Shown: piece after piece, positions 8,551 to 17,253 of the stretch | Layout: each line of letters starts with the position of its first letter | Numbering within the stretch: the stretch's first letter is position 1 | Assembly: GCF_003938655.1 (NCBI RefSeq) | Contig: NZ_RJJT01000019.1 | Coordinates: 62,001 to 126,000 of the forward strand | DNA from: Rhizobium pisi | GTDB lineage: Bacteria > Pseudomonadota > Alphaproteobacteria > Rhizobiales > Rhizobiaceae | Direction of reading: 5' to 3' | Length of the DNA stretch: 64,000 bases | The notes under the pieces: generated by a model | Databases searched by the model: none | What the model was told of the DNA's origin: nothing | Seen by the model: only the letters and a program-made list of their open reading frames with translations | Made by a program: the position numbers and the translations under genes

Positions 8551-10005
8551 CTAGCCGATCAGCTCACCAAGCCAGTGCGAATCGAGATATCTCTCCAGAT
8601 CGCTCGCGATCTCATCGAGCGCCCGGTCGACGCTCTCGCGGTAATTCCTCTGCTCGCCCGATAGGCCGAAGCTTTGAAGCAGCCGGGCGCGATAGGCGTC
8701 GCTGCCGAAGAGGCCGTGCAGATAGGTACCCATGATTCGGCCGTCAGCCGACATCGCCCCGTCGGGCGCGCCGTCGATGATTGCCGAAGGCCTGTGGCAA
8801 TCCGGGCCGCGGGTGATGCCGAGATGGATCTGGTAGCCGGCAAGCGGTACGTCGTATTCGGTCGAGCGGGCTTGGCTGTTGCGCACGGTCTTCTCCGGCG
8901 CCATCTCGGTCTCGACGTCGAGAAGCGAAAGCCCCGGCGTCTCAAGCGTCCCGCCCTCGATGCCGAGCGGATCGCGTACTGTTCGACCGAGCATCTGATA
9001 GCCGCCGCAGATGCCGATGACCCGGCCGCCCCGCCCGATATGTGCCTGGAGATCCCGGTCCCAGCCTTGGGCCCTGAAGTCGGCGAGATCCGATATCGTC
9101 GATTTCGAGCCGGGAAGGACGACGAGGCCCGCGTCAGCGGGCAATCGTTCGCCTGATCGCACGAAGACCAGTTCGACATCCGGCTCGGCCCTCAGCGGAT
9201 CAAGATCGTCGAAATTGGCGATGCGCGCCAGCACCGGCACGGCGACCTTCAGCGCGCCGGCCCCGCCCTTCGCCAGCCGTTCGAGCACCACCGAATCTTC
9301 CGCCGGCAGGCGCGCAGCCGCGGATAGCCACGGCACGACGCCGAAACACGGCCAGCCGGTGAAGCCTTCGATGGCGCGGATGCCATCGTCAAACAGCGAG
9401 ACGTCGCCGCGGAATTTGTTGATGAGATAGCCCGAAATCATCGCCCGGTCGCCCTCGTCGAGGATCGCATGCGTGCCGACGAGCGAAGCGATGACGCCGC
9501 CTCGGTCGATATCGCCGACCAGCACGACGGGCACACCGGCCCGCGTCGCAAAGCCCATATTGGCGATATCGCCAGATCTCAGATTGATCTCGGCCGGCGA
9601 TCCCGCGCCCTCGACGATAACGAGATCGGCGCCCGTGGCCACGTTTTCGAAGCTCTCGAGCACCGCGCCAAGCAGTTGCGGCTTCAGCCGCTGATAGTCC
9701 CGCCCCTTCGCCTGGCCGAATACCCTGCCCTGCACGACGATCTGGCTGCCGTTTTCCGATTGCGGCTTCAACAGCACCGGGTTCATGTGCACCGAGGACG
9801 GCGCGCGGGCGGCCAGCGACTGTAGCCATTGCGCCCGGCCGATCTCGCCGCCGTCATCGGCGACCGCCGCATTGTTCGACATGTTCTGCGGCTTGAACGG
9901 ACGAACGATGAGCCCGCGATTGGCCGCCAGCCGGCAGAGGCCGGCGACCAGCACCGTCTTGCCGACATCCGAGCCGGTTCCCTGCAGCATGATCGCTCTT
10001 GCCAT
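8551..10005 (-). CDS. cobQ: Cobyric acid synthase CobQ
   Basis: 484 residues, the normal CobQ length. It amidates adenosylcobyrinic a,c-diamide at four side chains using glutamine. The N-terminal synthetase domain starts MARAIMLQGTGSDVGKT with the DTBS-like P-loop, followed by RPFKPQNMSNN and VIVEGAGSPAEINL. The C-terminal type I glutaminase has the catalytic Cys in VIGICGGYQMLG and the His in MGTYLHGLF. It is a single gene about 5 kb from the cobU-cobW-cobN operon, and no second cobalamin riboswitch is visible upstream. Confidence 0.95.
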   Translation of the reverse strand: MARAIMLQGTGSDVGKTVLVAGLCRLAANRGLIVRPFKPQNMSNNAAVADDGGEIGRAQWLQSLAARAPSSVHMNPVLLKPQSENGSQIVVQGRVFGQAKGRDYQRLKPQLLGAVLESFENVATGADLVIVEGAGSPAEINLRSGDIANMGFATRAGVPVVLVGDIDRGGVIASLVGTHAILDEGDRAMISGYLINKFRGDVSLFDDGIRAIEGFTGWPCFGVVPWLSAAARLPAEDSVVLERLAKGGAGALKVAVPVLARIANFDDLDPLRAEPDVELVFVRSGERLPADAGLVVLPGSKSTISDLADFRAQGWDRDLQAHIGRGGRVIGICGGYQMLGRTVRDPLGIEGGTLETPGLSLLDVETEMAPEKTVRNSQARSTEYDVPLAGYQIHLGITRGPDCHRPSAIIDGAPDGAMSADGRIMGTYLHGLFGSDAYRARLLQSFGLSGEQRNYRESVDRALDEIASDLERYLDSHWLGELIG

Positions 10006-10084
10006 TGGCAGCCCGTATCCGTCCTTCGTTCAGGCGAGGCCTACAATGGGCTGTGATCCCGGGTCAAGGCTTGCCTCAGCCCCC

Positions 10085-10265
10085 GGCTGAAAACGCGAAA
10101 ACCGCGCATGGCCATGGCTCTGCGCGGTTTGCCGAAAACTCAGGCGTCTTCACCCTCTACACGGCGAAGCTCGCTTTCTCCGGTACGCACTACCTGAACC
10201 AGAGAAGCAACGGTCGTTCCCGCTGCGACCCCACTGATAACGGCACATTCTTACCGGAGAGTTAT
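10085..10265 (-). ncRNA. Candidate structured RNA with an intrinsic terminator, upstream of cobQ
   Basis: On the minus strand a closing helix TCTCCGGTA/TACCGGAGA (10252-10260 with 10177-10185) encloses a further imperfect stem (GCAGCGG / CCGTTGC). This is followed by a GCGAGCTTCGC mini-hairpin and then a 10-bp perfect stem (10121-10130 with 10099-10108) trailed by TTTTCGCGTTTTC. Total about 175 nt, with no convincing reading frame on either strand. It could be an independent small RNA, or a long 5' leader of cobQ ending in an attenuator. I do not recognise the family. Confidence 0.5.
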
Positions 10266-10268
10266 TGA

Positions 10269-10586
10269 AGCCTTACGCAAATATTAATTTTGACTTTTTT
10301 TGCCGTTCCCGGCAAATTTTCTGCCGAAGGCCCGCTGTCGATCGCGAGGAACGTGCATTCTCACCCGCCGCCGCATTGGCCGACGTGGCGTCATAAATTA
10401 TTCGAATTCAATAATTTAGATACTAAACCGTGAGCAGAAGACAGTTGATTTCTGCAAACGAACGCGTAGGCTCCTGAGAAAATGCGCCATGCTTGAACAT
10501 GGCTTGTGACGGACTGCCGGCACCGCAGGGAATAACGGATTTCAAGACCCGGCTGCACGTCCGATCCAAGAAGAAAAATTCGGGGA
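10269..10586. other. Intergenic region before the betaine-type binding protein
   Basis: AT-rich DNA around 10270-10320 and 10390-10440 would suit promoters for the candidate RNA (minus) and the binding-protein gene (plus). No coding potential is convincing. A shared inverted repeat or operator was not evident. Confidence 0.4.
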
Positions 10587-11591
10587 ATGACGATGAAGAC
10601 GATTCTGATTTCGGCCGTCTTTGCCGCGGCTTTTTTGACTGTCGCCGCGCCGGCCGAAGCCGCCGACTGCGGCGAGGTTTCGATCGCCGAGATGAAATGG
10701 GCCTCGGCCGGCATTGCGGCGAACTTCGACAAGATCATCCTGGAAAAGGGCTATGGCTGCTCCGTCACCATCGTCGATGGCGACACGCTTCCGACCTTTG
10801 CCTCGATGAACGAGAAAGGCATCCCCGACATCGCCTCGGAATACTGGATCAATTCCGTCAGGGCCCTGCTCGATCAGGCCGTCAAAACCGGCCGGCTGGA
10901 AGAGGGCGCCGAGATCCTGGCCGATGGTGCCATCGAGGGCTGGTGGATCCCGAAATTCATCGCCGACGCCAATCCCGACATTCGCTCCGTCGAGGATGCG
11001 CTGAGACATCCAGAGCTCTTCCCCGCCGAAGACGACCCGTCGAAGGGCGCCGTCTACAATTGCCCACCCGACTGGAGCTGCCGGATTTCCACCGCCAACC
11101 TGTTCAACGCGCTCGGGGGCGAAAGAAACGGCTTCGAACTGGTCGACACCGGCAGCGCGAAAGGGCTCGACGCGTCGATCGCCCGCGCCTTCGACAACAA
11201 GGTCGGCTGGCTCGGCTATTACTGGGCGCCGACCGCCATCCTCGGCAAATACGACATGACCCGGCTGAGCTTCGGCGTTAGCCACGACAAGGCCGAATGG
11301 GATCGCTGCACCGCGGTTGTCGGCTGCATCAGGCCGGCCGTCAACTCCTACCCGGTCTCGCGCGCCTTCACGCTGATGACAAGGTCTTTCGCCAGCCGCG
11401 CCGGCCCCGTCACCGCCTATCTCAGGACCCGCAAATGGGACAACGAGACCATCAACCAGGTGCTCGCCTGGCAGGACGAAAACCGCGAAAGCAATGCGGA
11501 TGCCGCGGTCTATTTCCTGCGCAACTATGAGAGCCTGTGGACGAAATGGGTGCCGGCCGATGTAGCCGAGAAGGTGAAGGCGAGCTTATAA
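10587..11591 (+). CDS. Glycine betaine/choline-type ABC transporter periplasmic substrate-binding protein (orphan)
   Basis: 334 residues with a Sec signal peptide (MKTILISAVFAAAFLTVAAPAEA, cleavage after AEA). The mature protein is of the OpuAC/ProX fold, with ASAGIAANFDKIILEKGYGC at the start and DIASEYWINSVR and EGWWIPKF typical of quaternary-amine binders. An ATG at 10593 is also possible and sits better behind GGGGA. No permease or ATPase gene is next to it, so it presumably serves a transporter encoded elsewhere. It is followed 34 bp later by a small unknown gene, perhaps in one transcript. Confidence 0.88.
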   Translation: MTMKTILISAVFAAAFLTVAAPAEAADCGEVSIAEMKWASAGIAANFDKIILEKGYGCSVTIVDGDTLPTFASMNEKGIPDIASEYWINSVRALLDQAVKTGRLEEGAEILADGAIEGWWIPKFIADANPDIRSVEDALRHPELFPAEDDPSKGAVYNCPPDWSCRISTANLFNALGGERNGFELVDTGSAKGLDASIARAFDNKVGWLGYYWAPTAILGKYDMTRLSFGVSHDKAEWDRCTAVVGCIRPAVNSYPVSRAFTLMTRSFASRAGPVTAYLRTRKWDNETINQVLAWQDENRESNADAAVYFLRNYESLWTKWVPADVAEKVKASL

Positions 11592-11625
11592 CGAGAGGAC
11601 ACGATCAACGACCGGACGATTCGAG

Positions 11626-11976
11626 ATGACTGGCAATACTCCCTTTCCCGACCGCGACACCGTCGCGGAAAAGCTTGCCGCGCTGTCCGACGCCGACAAA
11701 TCGTTTCTGACGCTGCTCATGGAGAACGCCGCCCAGGACGACAATCTGCTCGACGGCCTGCGCCGCCATCTCGACCTTGCTGCGGAATCGCGTTTCCTGA
11801 ACTCGCTGAAACTTGAAAATCTCGGACTGTGGCTCGGGACCGAGGCGCCGGACCGGCTGCAGATCCGGCTGATGGAAACCGCCCGCTCCGGCCAGCATCC
11901 CGCATACCAAGCCTTCCGGACCGGCCTCAGCCGATCCGGCGGCCTCGAAAGGGCATATCCCCCGGTCGTCCGCTAG
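11626..11976 (+). CDS. Small protein of unknown function
   Basis: 116 residues, acidic, predicted largely helical, with no signal peptide or membrane segment. I do not recognise a family. It lies 34 bp after the betaine-type binding protein, preceded by a weak purine-rich site, and is probably co-transcribed. After the stop comes a hairpin GGCCACTC-GTTA-GAGTGGTC (11990-12009), extendable by flanking GGCC arms but without a U-tract, which probably marks the transcript end. Confidence 0.65.
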   Translation: MTGNTPFPDRDTVAEKLAALSDADKSFLTLLMENAAQDDNLLDGLRRHLDLAAESRFLNSLKLENLGLWLGTEAPDRLQIRLMETARSGQHPAYQAFRTGLSRSGGLERAYPPVVR

Positions 11977-12071
11977 GACGATCCGGCCCGGCCACTCGTT
12001 AGAGTGGTCCGGCCCCAGCCAAGAATGATCCGGCAACGATCCAGCGCGGTCCCGCCGAACCTGCCACCGGA

Positions 12072-12194
12072 TCACTTCCTAGCAGCGTGGCCCACCGAGC
12101 GGCCGGCATCCTGGGTAGCGTTGACGGCGTTCGCCGTATCCTTTCCCACGCCGCGGATCGTGAAGGCTGCGGCAATTTTGGCCGTTGTCGTCAT
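12072..12194 (-). CDS. Entericidin-like very small protein (40 residues)
   Basis: A 40-codon frame, ATG at 12194 behind AAGGA at 9 nt, reading MTTTAKIAAAFTIRGVGKD then TANAVNATQDAGRSVGHAARK. The core TIRGVGKD..NA..DAG..VGHAAR resembles the mature part of entericidin A/B bacteriolytic lipoproteins (NTIRGxGKDxxxxGxAxxDAA). The lipobox Cys is replaced by Phe and a full signal peptide is missing, so it would not be lipidated. It may be a cytosolic derivative or a diverged relative. Confidence 0.5.
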   Translation of the reverse strand: MTTTAKIAAAFTIRGVGKDTANAVNATQDAGRSVGHAARK

Positions 12195-12293
12195 TTCGAA
12201 TATCCTTGTTTGAAATCAACCCCGAACGGCAGTTCATGCCGTCCGCGTCCATAACGCGCAAGGGAATAAAAGGTTCACGCCTGAAAGGTGTCC

Positions 12294-13193
12294 TCAGGCG
12301 GCGACAGCCTTCGCTCTCTCGGCAAAGGCGCCACGAATGCTGTCGGCCACCGTCTCGATCGGCCCCGACATCTGCGAGGCGGTCAAAAGGCGGATATCGA
12401 AGGCGCCGAGCTCCGGCAGCCCTTCCTGCGGGCCGAGGATCGCCATGTCCTCGTTGACATAGGAGAGCGGCAGCGGCGCGATGGCAAGATCGGAGAGCAC
12501 GGCGGCGCGCTGCGCCATCGTGTGGCCGCTGAGATAGGCGACGCGATAAGGCCGCTTGTTGCGTTCGAGTTGGGAGAGCGCCTCCTGGCGCCAGATGCAG
12601 CCATCCTCCCAGATCGAGATCGGCAAGGGGTCGCGGCGATGCGCCGAACCGCACTTAGCACCGGCCCAGACCAGCCGCTCGCGGAACACCACCTCGCCGC
12701 CCGTCGGGAACGGCCGCGTCGCACAGTTGATCAGAGCCAGGTCGAGCCGCTGCTCCTCCATGCGCTTCTTCAGCCCCATGCTCATGTCGATCGTCACATC
12801 GACCATGATGCCGGGATAGCTCTCGGCAAAACTCTTCAGGATCCTCGGCAGCAGCCGCTCGCCGATATCCTCCGGCGCGCCGAGCCGGACGACACCGGTC
12901 AGCTCAGGCATGATGAAGCGCGACACCGCCTCGTTGGACAGCGCCAGAATGTTGCGGGCATAGGAGAGCAGCATCTCGCCATGGCGCGTCAGCGTCACGG
13001 AGCGGGCATCACGCAAAAACAGCGTCGCGCCGAGTTGCTCCTCGAGCTTCTTGATTTGCATGGAAACCGCCGACGGCGTGCGGAAGACCGCTTCGGCGGC
13101 GGTGGAAAAATTGCCTGTCTCGGCGATGGCGACGAAGGTGCGCAGCACATCGTTGTCAAGCAAAGGAATGGGACGGCGAAATGGTAAGCTCAT
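12294..13193 (-). CDS. LysR family transcriptional regulator
   Basis: 299 residues from ATG at 13193 (MSLPFRRPIPLLDNDVL); the frame stays open to 13295 but the added part is not family-like. The N-terminal winged helix-turn-helix is clear (FVAIAETGNFSTAAEAVFRTPSAVSMQIKKLE). The substrate-binding region runs from about residue 95 to 290. The extended N-terminus with LLDNDVLRTFVAIAETGNF resembles the LrhA-like branch. It is divergent from a 47-residue gene at 13308, the most obvious local target. Effector unknown. Confidence 0.9.
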   Translation of the reverse strand: MSLPFRRPIPLLDNDVLRTFVAIAETGNFSTAAEAVFRTPSAVSMQIKKLEEQLGATLFLRDARSVTLTRHGEMLLSYARNILALSNEAVSRFIMPELTGVVRLGAPEDIGERLLPRILKSFAESYPGIMVDVTIDMSMGLKKRMEEQRLDLALINCATRPFPTGGEVVFRERLVWAGAKCGSAHRRDPLPISIWEDGCIWRQEALSQLERNKRPYRVAYLSGHTMAQRAAVLSDLAIAPLPLSYVNEDMAILGPQEGLPELGAFDIRLLTASQMSGPIETVADSIRGAFAERAKAVAA

Positions 13194-13307
13194 CGTCGCA
13201 TCTTTCAATTTTTCTGATTTATAACCGCATATCATTTTGTTTGATTGAATGTCAATCGGCCGCCATATTTTCAGTGTCGGACGCTGAAGCAGCAAAGGAG
13301 GCCAGAC

Positions 13308-13451
13308 ATGTTACAAGCAAACATCTGGAATATCATACAAGCACTTTCCGCATTCAAGTCACGCCGGCGCAGATATGCCAATTACGAAGAAGCTCTGCGC
13401 CAGATAAAGCGCTTTCCGCCGCATCTGTTGGCCGATGTCAGCGCGGCATAG
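13308..13451 (+). CDS. Small DUF1127-like basic protein
   Basis: 47 residues, starting MLQANIWNIIQALSAFKSRRRR, preceded by AAAGGAGG at ideal spacing, which decides this start over the upstream in-frame codons. The Trp near the start, the central Arg cluster and the aliphatic segment (LRQIKRFPPHLLADV) are reminiscent of DUF1127 small proteins involved in RNA and phosphate metabolism in alphaproteobacteria. The ending differs from the usual DIG motif. It is divergent from the LysR gene, with about 114 bp between them. Confidence 0.6.
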   Translation: MLQANIWNIIQALSAFKSRRRRYANYEEALRQIKRFPPHLLADVSAA

Positions 13452-13553
13452 CGTTGATGTCCAGAGGCTCTGGCTCTCAGGCGAAAGATCGTCGGCCGCG
13501 CATGGGCGCGGCAGATTGGAAATACCTTCATCGACGCGAGAATACTTCTCCTC

Positions 13554-14162
13554 TCACATCCCGCCCAGCAGCTTGAACGCGATGATCCACATGGTGAAGG
13601 CCACCAGCGTCTCCAGCATGCGCCAGGACGAAGGCCTCGAGAAGATCGGCCGCAGCCGCGTTGCGCCATACCCAAGGGCAAAGAAGAACAGGAAGGATCC
13701 GGTCATTGCCCCTGCCGCAAAGGAGGCCTGCTGTCCGGGATAGCGCGTCGAAATCGTGCCGAGCAATACGACCGTATCGAGATAGACATGCGGATTGAGC
13801 CAGGTGAGCGCGAGGCACGTCGCAAGCGTCTGCCGAAAGCTCGTCGTCTTGGCTTCCGAAGCCGCCAGGGTGGCGGACGACCGCAAGGCGGAATAGAGGC
13901 TCTTGGCTCCGTACCAGGCCAGAAACGCCGCTCCTCCATAACGCATAACAGGATCGAGCCAGGGCAGCAGCCTGGCGATCTGCTGGAGGCTGGTCACGCC
14001 GAGCAGGATCAGTGCGGCATCGGAGAGCGCACAGGCCAGGCAGACCATGAAGACGTGCTCGTTGCGCAGGCCTTGGCGAAGGATGAAAGCATTCTGCGCG
14101 CCGATCGCGACAATCAGGCTGAGGCCCATCATCAGGCCCGTGACATAGATCGAAAAACTCAT
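13554..14162 (-). CDS. LysE/ArgO family amino acid exporter
   Basis: 202 residues with about six hydrophobic segments. The family signature GLSLIVAIGAQNAFILRQGLRNEHV lies near the start (about residues 13-37; split when quoted), and ALTWLNPHVYLDTVVLLG in the middle. Proteins of this type export basic amino acids such as lysine or arginine. The divergent neighbour is an ArgP/LysG-type LysR regulator, the classic partner, which strengthens the assignment. Confidence 0.93.
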   Translation of the reverse strand: MSFSIYVTGLMMGLSLIVAIGAQNAFILRQGLRNEHVFMVCLACALSDAALILLGVTSLQQIARLLPWLDPVMRYGGAAFLAWYGAKSLYSALRSSATLAASEAKTTSFRQTLATCLALTWLNPHVYLDTVVLLGTISTRYPGQQASFAAGAMTGSFLFFFALGYGATRLRPIFSRPSSWRMLETLVAFTMWIIAFKLLGGM

Positions 14163-14263
14163 CTCTTCGGCAAACGCTCCTCAATTCCCTGAGAGGTGCG
14201 GTATCGCGACGGCATGAATTAGTCTAATTAATCCAGCTTATCTCAATTAAGCGAACCTAATCC
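14163..14263. promoter_or_regulatory. Divergent promoter/operator between the LysE exporter and its LysR regulator
   Basis: A 101-bp shared intergenic region. It holds an AT-rich imperfect palindrome, ATTAGTCTAATTAATCC...TTATCTCAATTAAGC, about 14218-14252, close to the regulator start. LysG/ArgP proteins act from such divergent regions on the exporter promoter; binding here is inferred. Confidence 0.55.
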
Positions 14264-15157
14264 ATGCTTGATTATTCCGCCCTTCGCGCCGTCGCAGCCA
14301 TCGTCCAGACGGGCAGCTTCGAAAGAGCCGCGGCTATCCTGGCCGTAACCCCTTCCGCCGTTTCGCAGCGCGTGAAGCAGCTCGAAGAGCGTCTTGGCGT
14401 CGTCCTCATCGTCAGAGGCACGCCTTGCACGGCAACGGAAAAGGGAGAATGGCTCTGCCGTCATATGGAGAATGTCGGCATGCTCGAAGCCGAACTCTTC
14501 GGGCAGCTGCCGGCCCTCATCGATCCCGACGAGCCGCGCCAGAGGGTGACGCTCCAGATCGCAACCAACGCCGACAGCCTCGGGACATGGTTCGTGGAGG
14601 CCATGTCGAATTTCGCCAAGAGCTCCTCCTATCTCCTGAACGTCGCGGTCGACGACCAGGATCATACCGCCGAATGGCTACAGCGCGGGCGGGTGATCGC
14701 GGCCGTCACCAGCCTGGAAAAGCCGATCCGGGGATGCCGGCGCTTCGCGCTCGGGGTCCTGCGCTACCACGCCACGGCAGCCCCCGAATTCGTCGCACGC
14801 CACTTTCCGCAGGGCGTGACGCCAGAGGCGATCCGCAACGCCCCGGCCTTGACCTTCAATCAGAAGGACAGGCTGCAGAGCGACTGGATACGCAGGACGT
14901 TCGGACGCGATCTCGATTATCCCACCCACTGGCTGCCGTCGCCGCAAAGCTTCGTCGAGGCGAGCCTTTCGGGCATGTGCTGGGGAATGAACCCGATCCA
15001 ACTGACCCGCGAGCATCTCGCATCCGGACGGCTGGTCGAATTGGTGCCCGACACGCCGCTCGACGTGCCCCTCTACTGGCAGATAAACCGCCTCGCCGCC
15101 GACCGCCTGGCGGACCTGACGCGCGAAGTCGTCACGGTGGCCAAGCGTCGCCTCTGA
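14264..15157 (+). CDS. LysR regulator of the ArgP/LysG type
   Basis: 297 residues. The N-terminus reads MLDYSALRAVAAIVQTGSFERAA with the helix-turn-helix at about 18-45 (AAAILAVTPSAVSQRVKQLE). A family-typical segment, TNADSLGTWFVEAM, is characteristic of ArgP/IciA/LysG proteins that sense lysine or arginine. It is divergent from the LysE-type exporter, which it probably activates when the basic amino acid accumulates. Confidence 0.9.
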   Translation: MLDYSALRAVAAIVQTGSFERAAAILAVTPSAVSQRVKQLEERLGVVLIVRGTPCTATEKGEWLCRHMENVGMLEAELFGQLPALIDPDEPRQRVTLQIATNADSLGTWFVEAMSNFAKSSSYLLNVAVDDQDHTAEWLQRGRVIAAVTSLEKPIRGCRRFALGVLRYHATAAPEFVARHFPQGVTPEAIRNAPALTFNQKDRLQSDWIRRTFGRDLDYPTHWLPSPQSFVEASLSGMCWGMNPIQLTREHLASGRLVELVPDTPLDVPLYWQINRLAADRLADLTREVVTVAKRRL

Positions 15158-15229
15158 TGCATCACGCAAAAACGCAGATGACCAGACGGCTTCTACCTCT
15201 TTTCGGCAAGCCGTGCCGGCTATTGCGTC

Positions 15230-15712
15230 CTACGCGATAGCGATGATCTCCAGCTCCTGGCCGCCTGTCTCCACCACGTCGCCGACAGCCTTGCCCATCA
15301 GCAATCGCGCCACCGGGGAAACGTAGGAAATCGATCCGGCCTTGGGATCGGCTTCGTCCTCCCCGACGATCCGATAGGTCTGCACGCGGCCGTCGTCGCG
15401 GCGGAAGGTCACCGTGTTGCCGAAGGCGACGGCATCGGCCGACGCAGGCTCCGGCATGAGCTGGGCGGTGCGCAGCCTTGCCGCGAAGTAGCGCAGGTCG
15501 CGCAAGGGGGTGGCCGTCTGCCGGCGCCGTTCGTTCACGTCTTCGATGATATTCGCTACGTCATAGGCCTCGCGCGCCTCGCGGAACTGCAGCTCCAGGG
15601 CCTTCAGCCCTGCCTCCGTGACGAGGTTCGGATGCGGCGAAACCGGCCGGTCGGGCAGCAGGGTTTCCGAAGCGGTTTCGAAACTCTCTTCCTTGGTGAA
15701 GGCAACAGCCAA
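15230..15712 (-). CDS. GreA/GreB-family elongation factor-like protein
   Basis: 160 residues. The N-terminal coiled-coil part (about 30-85, EAGLKALELQFREAREAYDVANIIEDVNERR) and the C-terminal FKBP-like globular domain (FGNTVTFRRDDGRVQTYRIVGEDEADP, YVSPVARLLMGKAVGDVV) match Gre factors that bind in the RNA polymerase secondary channel. The usual acidic tip motif of the coiled coil is not clearly present, so it may be a Gre-like regulator rather than a cleavage factor. Confidence 0.85.
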   Translation of the reverse strand: MAVAFTKEESFETASETLLPDRPVSPHPNLVTEAGLKALELQFREAREAYDVANIIEDVNERRRQTATPLRDLRYFAARLRTAQLMPEPASADAVAFGNTVTFRRDDGRVQTYRIVGEDEADPKAGSISYVSPVARLLMGKAVGDVVETGGQELEIIAIA

Positions 15713-15972
15713 TCTTCAACTCCATGTCAGACGCTACACGCTTATTCCAGGCGGGCGATTGCCCAAGTTTGGAATCCTACATACACCGGGTGCGGACGAA
15801 CCGCCAATCTTGCCACATCGGGAGCAGTTTTGACGGGGGTACGGCCCGCGGCTTCCGGCTCCGGGAACGTCCTCGCCCACATGGCGTTTATATCCTCCAG
15901 ATGCACCGTAGCGCAGGAGGATGGAATGCCCGGCCAGCAGCGAAAGAGCGGCAGCGCGGTCGGGGGCGAAAC

Positions 15973-16692
15973 ATGTCTTCGTTCCTGACGGATGTCATGC
16001 CGCTGGAGCCGAGCTGGTGGGCTATCGCCGCGCGGATCGCACTGACCGTCGTCGCCGGCGGCCTGATCGGCCTCGACCGCGAACGCGGCGGCCACTCCGC
16101 GGGTTTCAGGACCACCATCCTGGTGGCGCTGGCCGCCTGTCTGGCGATGATCCAGGCAAACCTCCTTCTGTCGGTCTACGGAAAGACGCCCGGCTTCTTC
16201 TCGCAGATGGACGTGCTGCGCTTCCCGCTCGGCGTGCTGACCGGCGTCGGCTTCATCGGCGGCGGCGCGATCCTGAGGCGCGGCGACATGATGACAGGCG
16301 TCACGACGGCGGCGACCCTGTGGTTCATGACGATCGTCGGCCTCTGCTTCGGCGGCGGACAGATCGTGATCGGGACGGTGGCAACCGTGGTTGCCTTCAT
16401 CGTCCTGTCGCCGATGAAGCGCCTGGATACATGGCTGCGCTGCGAACGGAAGGCGACGCTCGTCGTCTACGGCTCGCGCTCCGACATTCCCGACCTGTCG
16501 AACGTGCTGGCACCTCTTCAATGCAGCGCAGTATTCGTCGCGTGGGGACCGACCGAAGATGACCGCATCGGGGCCACGTACGAATTGCGCTGGCTGGCAA
16601 AAGATCCAGACGCATCCGCCCGCGCGATCCTCGCCGCTGTTTCCGAGGCGCAAGAGATCGCCCATTTCGCGATGCATTCAACGACCGGCTGA
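15973..16692 (+). CDS. MgtC/SapB family membrane protein
   Basis: 239 residues from ATG at 15973 (MSSFLTDVMPLEPSWW), chosen because the upstream open frame to 15724 is not protein-like. The N-terminal half has four or five hydrophobic segments with the MgtC/SapB signature GGLIGLDRERGGHSAGFRT and GVGFIGGGAILRRG; the C-terminal half is a soluble domain. Family members are linked to Mg2+ limitation and to inhibition of the F-type ATPase. A CCTCC/GGAGG hairpin lies about 15894-15921 in the leader. Confidence 0.9.
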   Translation: MSSFLTDVMPLEPSWWAIAARIALTVVAGGLIGLDRERGGHSAGFRTTILVALAACLAMIQANLLLSVYGKTPGFFSQMDVLRFPLGVLTGVGFIGGGAILRRGDMMTGVTTAATLWFMTIVGLCFGGGQIVIGTVATVVAFIVLSPMKRLDTWLRCERKATLVVYGSRSDIPDLSNVLAPLQCSAVFVAWGPTEDDRIGATYELRWLAKDPDASARAILAAVSEAQEIAHFAMHSTTG

Positions 16693-16717
16693 GCGCGGCG
16701 GCGTGATCGCACCCGCA

Positions 16718-16903
16718 CTATTTCGAGACGTGCTCGGGCTTGCCCTTTCTCTTGGTCGATGCGAATTCCTCGAGCTGCTTTTCGCTCATGGATTCGACCA
16801 TCTGCTTCGAAGCGCCCTTGAGCTCACTCTTGGGCGTCTCGCCGCGCTTGGCCGAGAGCGCAGCTCCTGCGGCCTTCTGCTGAGCTTTGGACTTGGCTGG
16901 CAT
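16718..16903 (-). CDS. DUF3008 family small basic protein
   Basis: 61 residues: MPAKSKAQQKAAGAALSAKRG, then a central KGASKQMVESMSEKQLEEFAST and a basic tail. The sequence is strongly typical of DUF3008 proteins, small Lys-rich proteins of unknown role that often neighbour stress genes in Rhizobiales. It converges on the MgtC gene. Confidence 0.9.
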   Translation of the reverse strand: MPAKSKAQQKAAGAALSAKRGETPKSELKGASKQMVESMSEKQLEEFASTKRKGKPEHVSK

Positions 16904-17019
16904 ATCGTTTCTCCTTCTGACCGGAACGAGGATGCTTTCACCTCTCCCGCTTCCTGATCACCCTGCCCTGGACACCGTACGGCGAGGCGGCTGCGGCCAA
17001 CGCCGCAGCCGACCGCTCG

Positions 17020-17253
17020 TCAGTTGATGGTGGCCCACTGGCTGCGGACATCCCTGGCGTTCTTCGACAGGTGAACGTGAGCGTCGACGTGATCGACCCA
17101 GTCGAGCGGGATCAGGTGATGCTTGCCGTCCTCCGAGTCGGTCTTCGTCAGCTGGATGCGGGTGGGTCCGTCGAGATGATCGACCGTCCCGACACGTGCG
17201 CCGTCGGCAGCCCGCACTTCCATATGTTCGCGGATCTGATCTGCGGAAATCAT
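17020..17253 (-). CDS. DUF2171 family protein
   Basis: 77 residues from ATG at 17253, preceded by AAAGGAGG at good spacing. The protein reads MISADQIREHMEVRAADGARVG, then TVDHLDGPTRIQLTKTDSEDGKHHLIPLDWVDHVD, the PRC-barrel-like pattern of DUF2171. No function is known. Soluble, acidic. Confidence 0.88.
   Translation of the reverse strand: MISADQIREHMEVRAADGARVGTVDHLDGPTRIQLTKTDSEDGKHHLIPLDWVDHVDAHVHLSKNARDVRSQWATIN

Noticed and set aside
10085..10265. Naming the structured RNA as 6S RNA
   Set aside because: Size and a closing helix would fit, but I could not recognise the central bubble or genomic neighbours of rhizobial 6S RNA.
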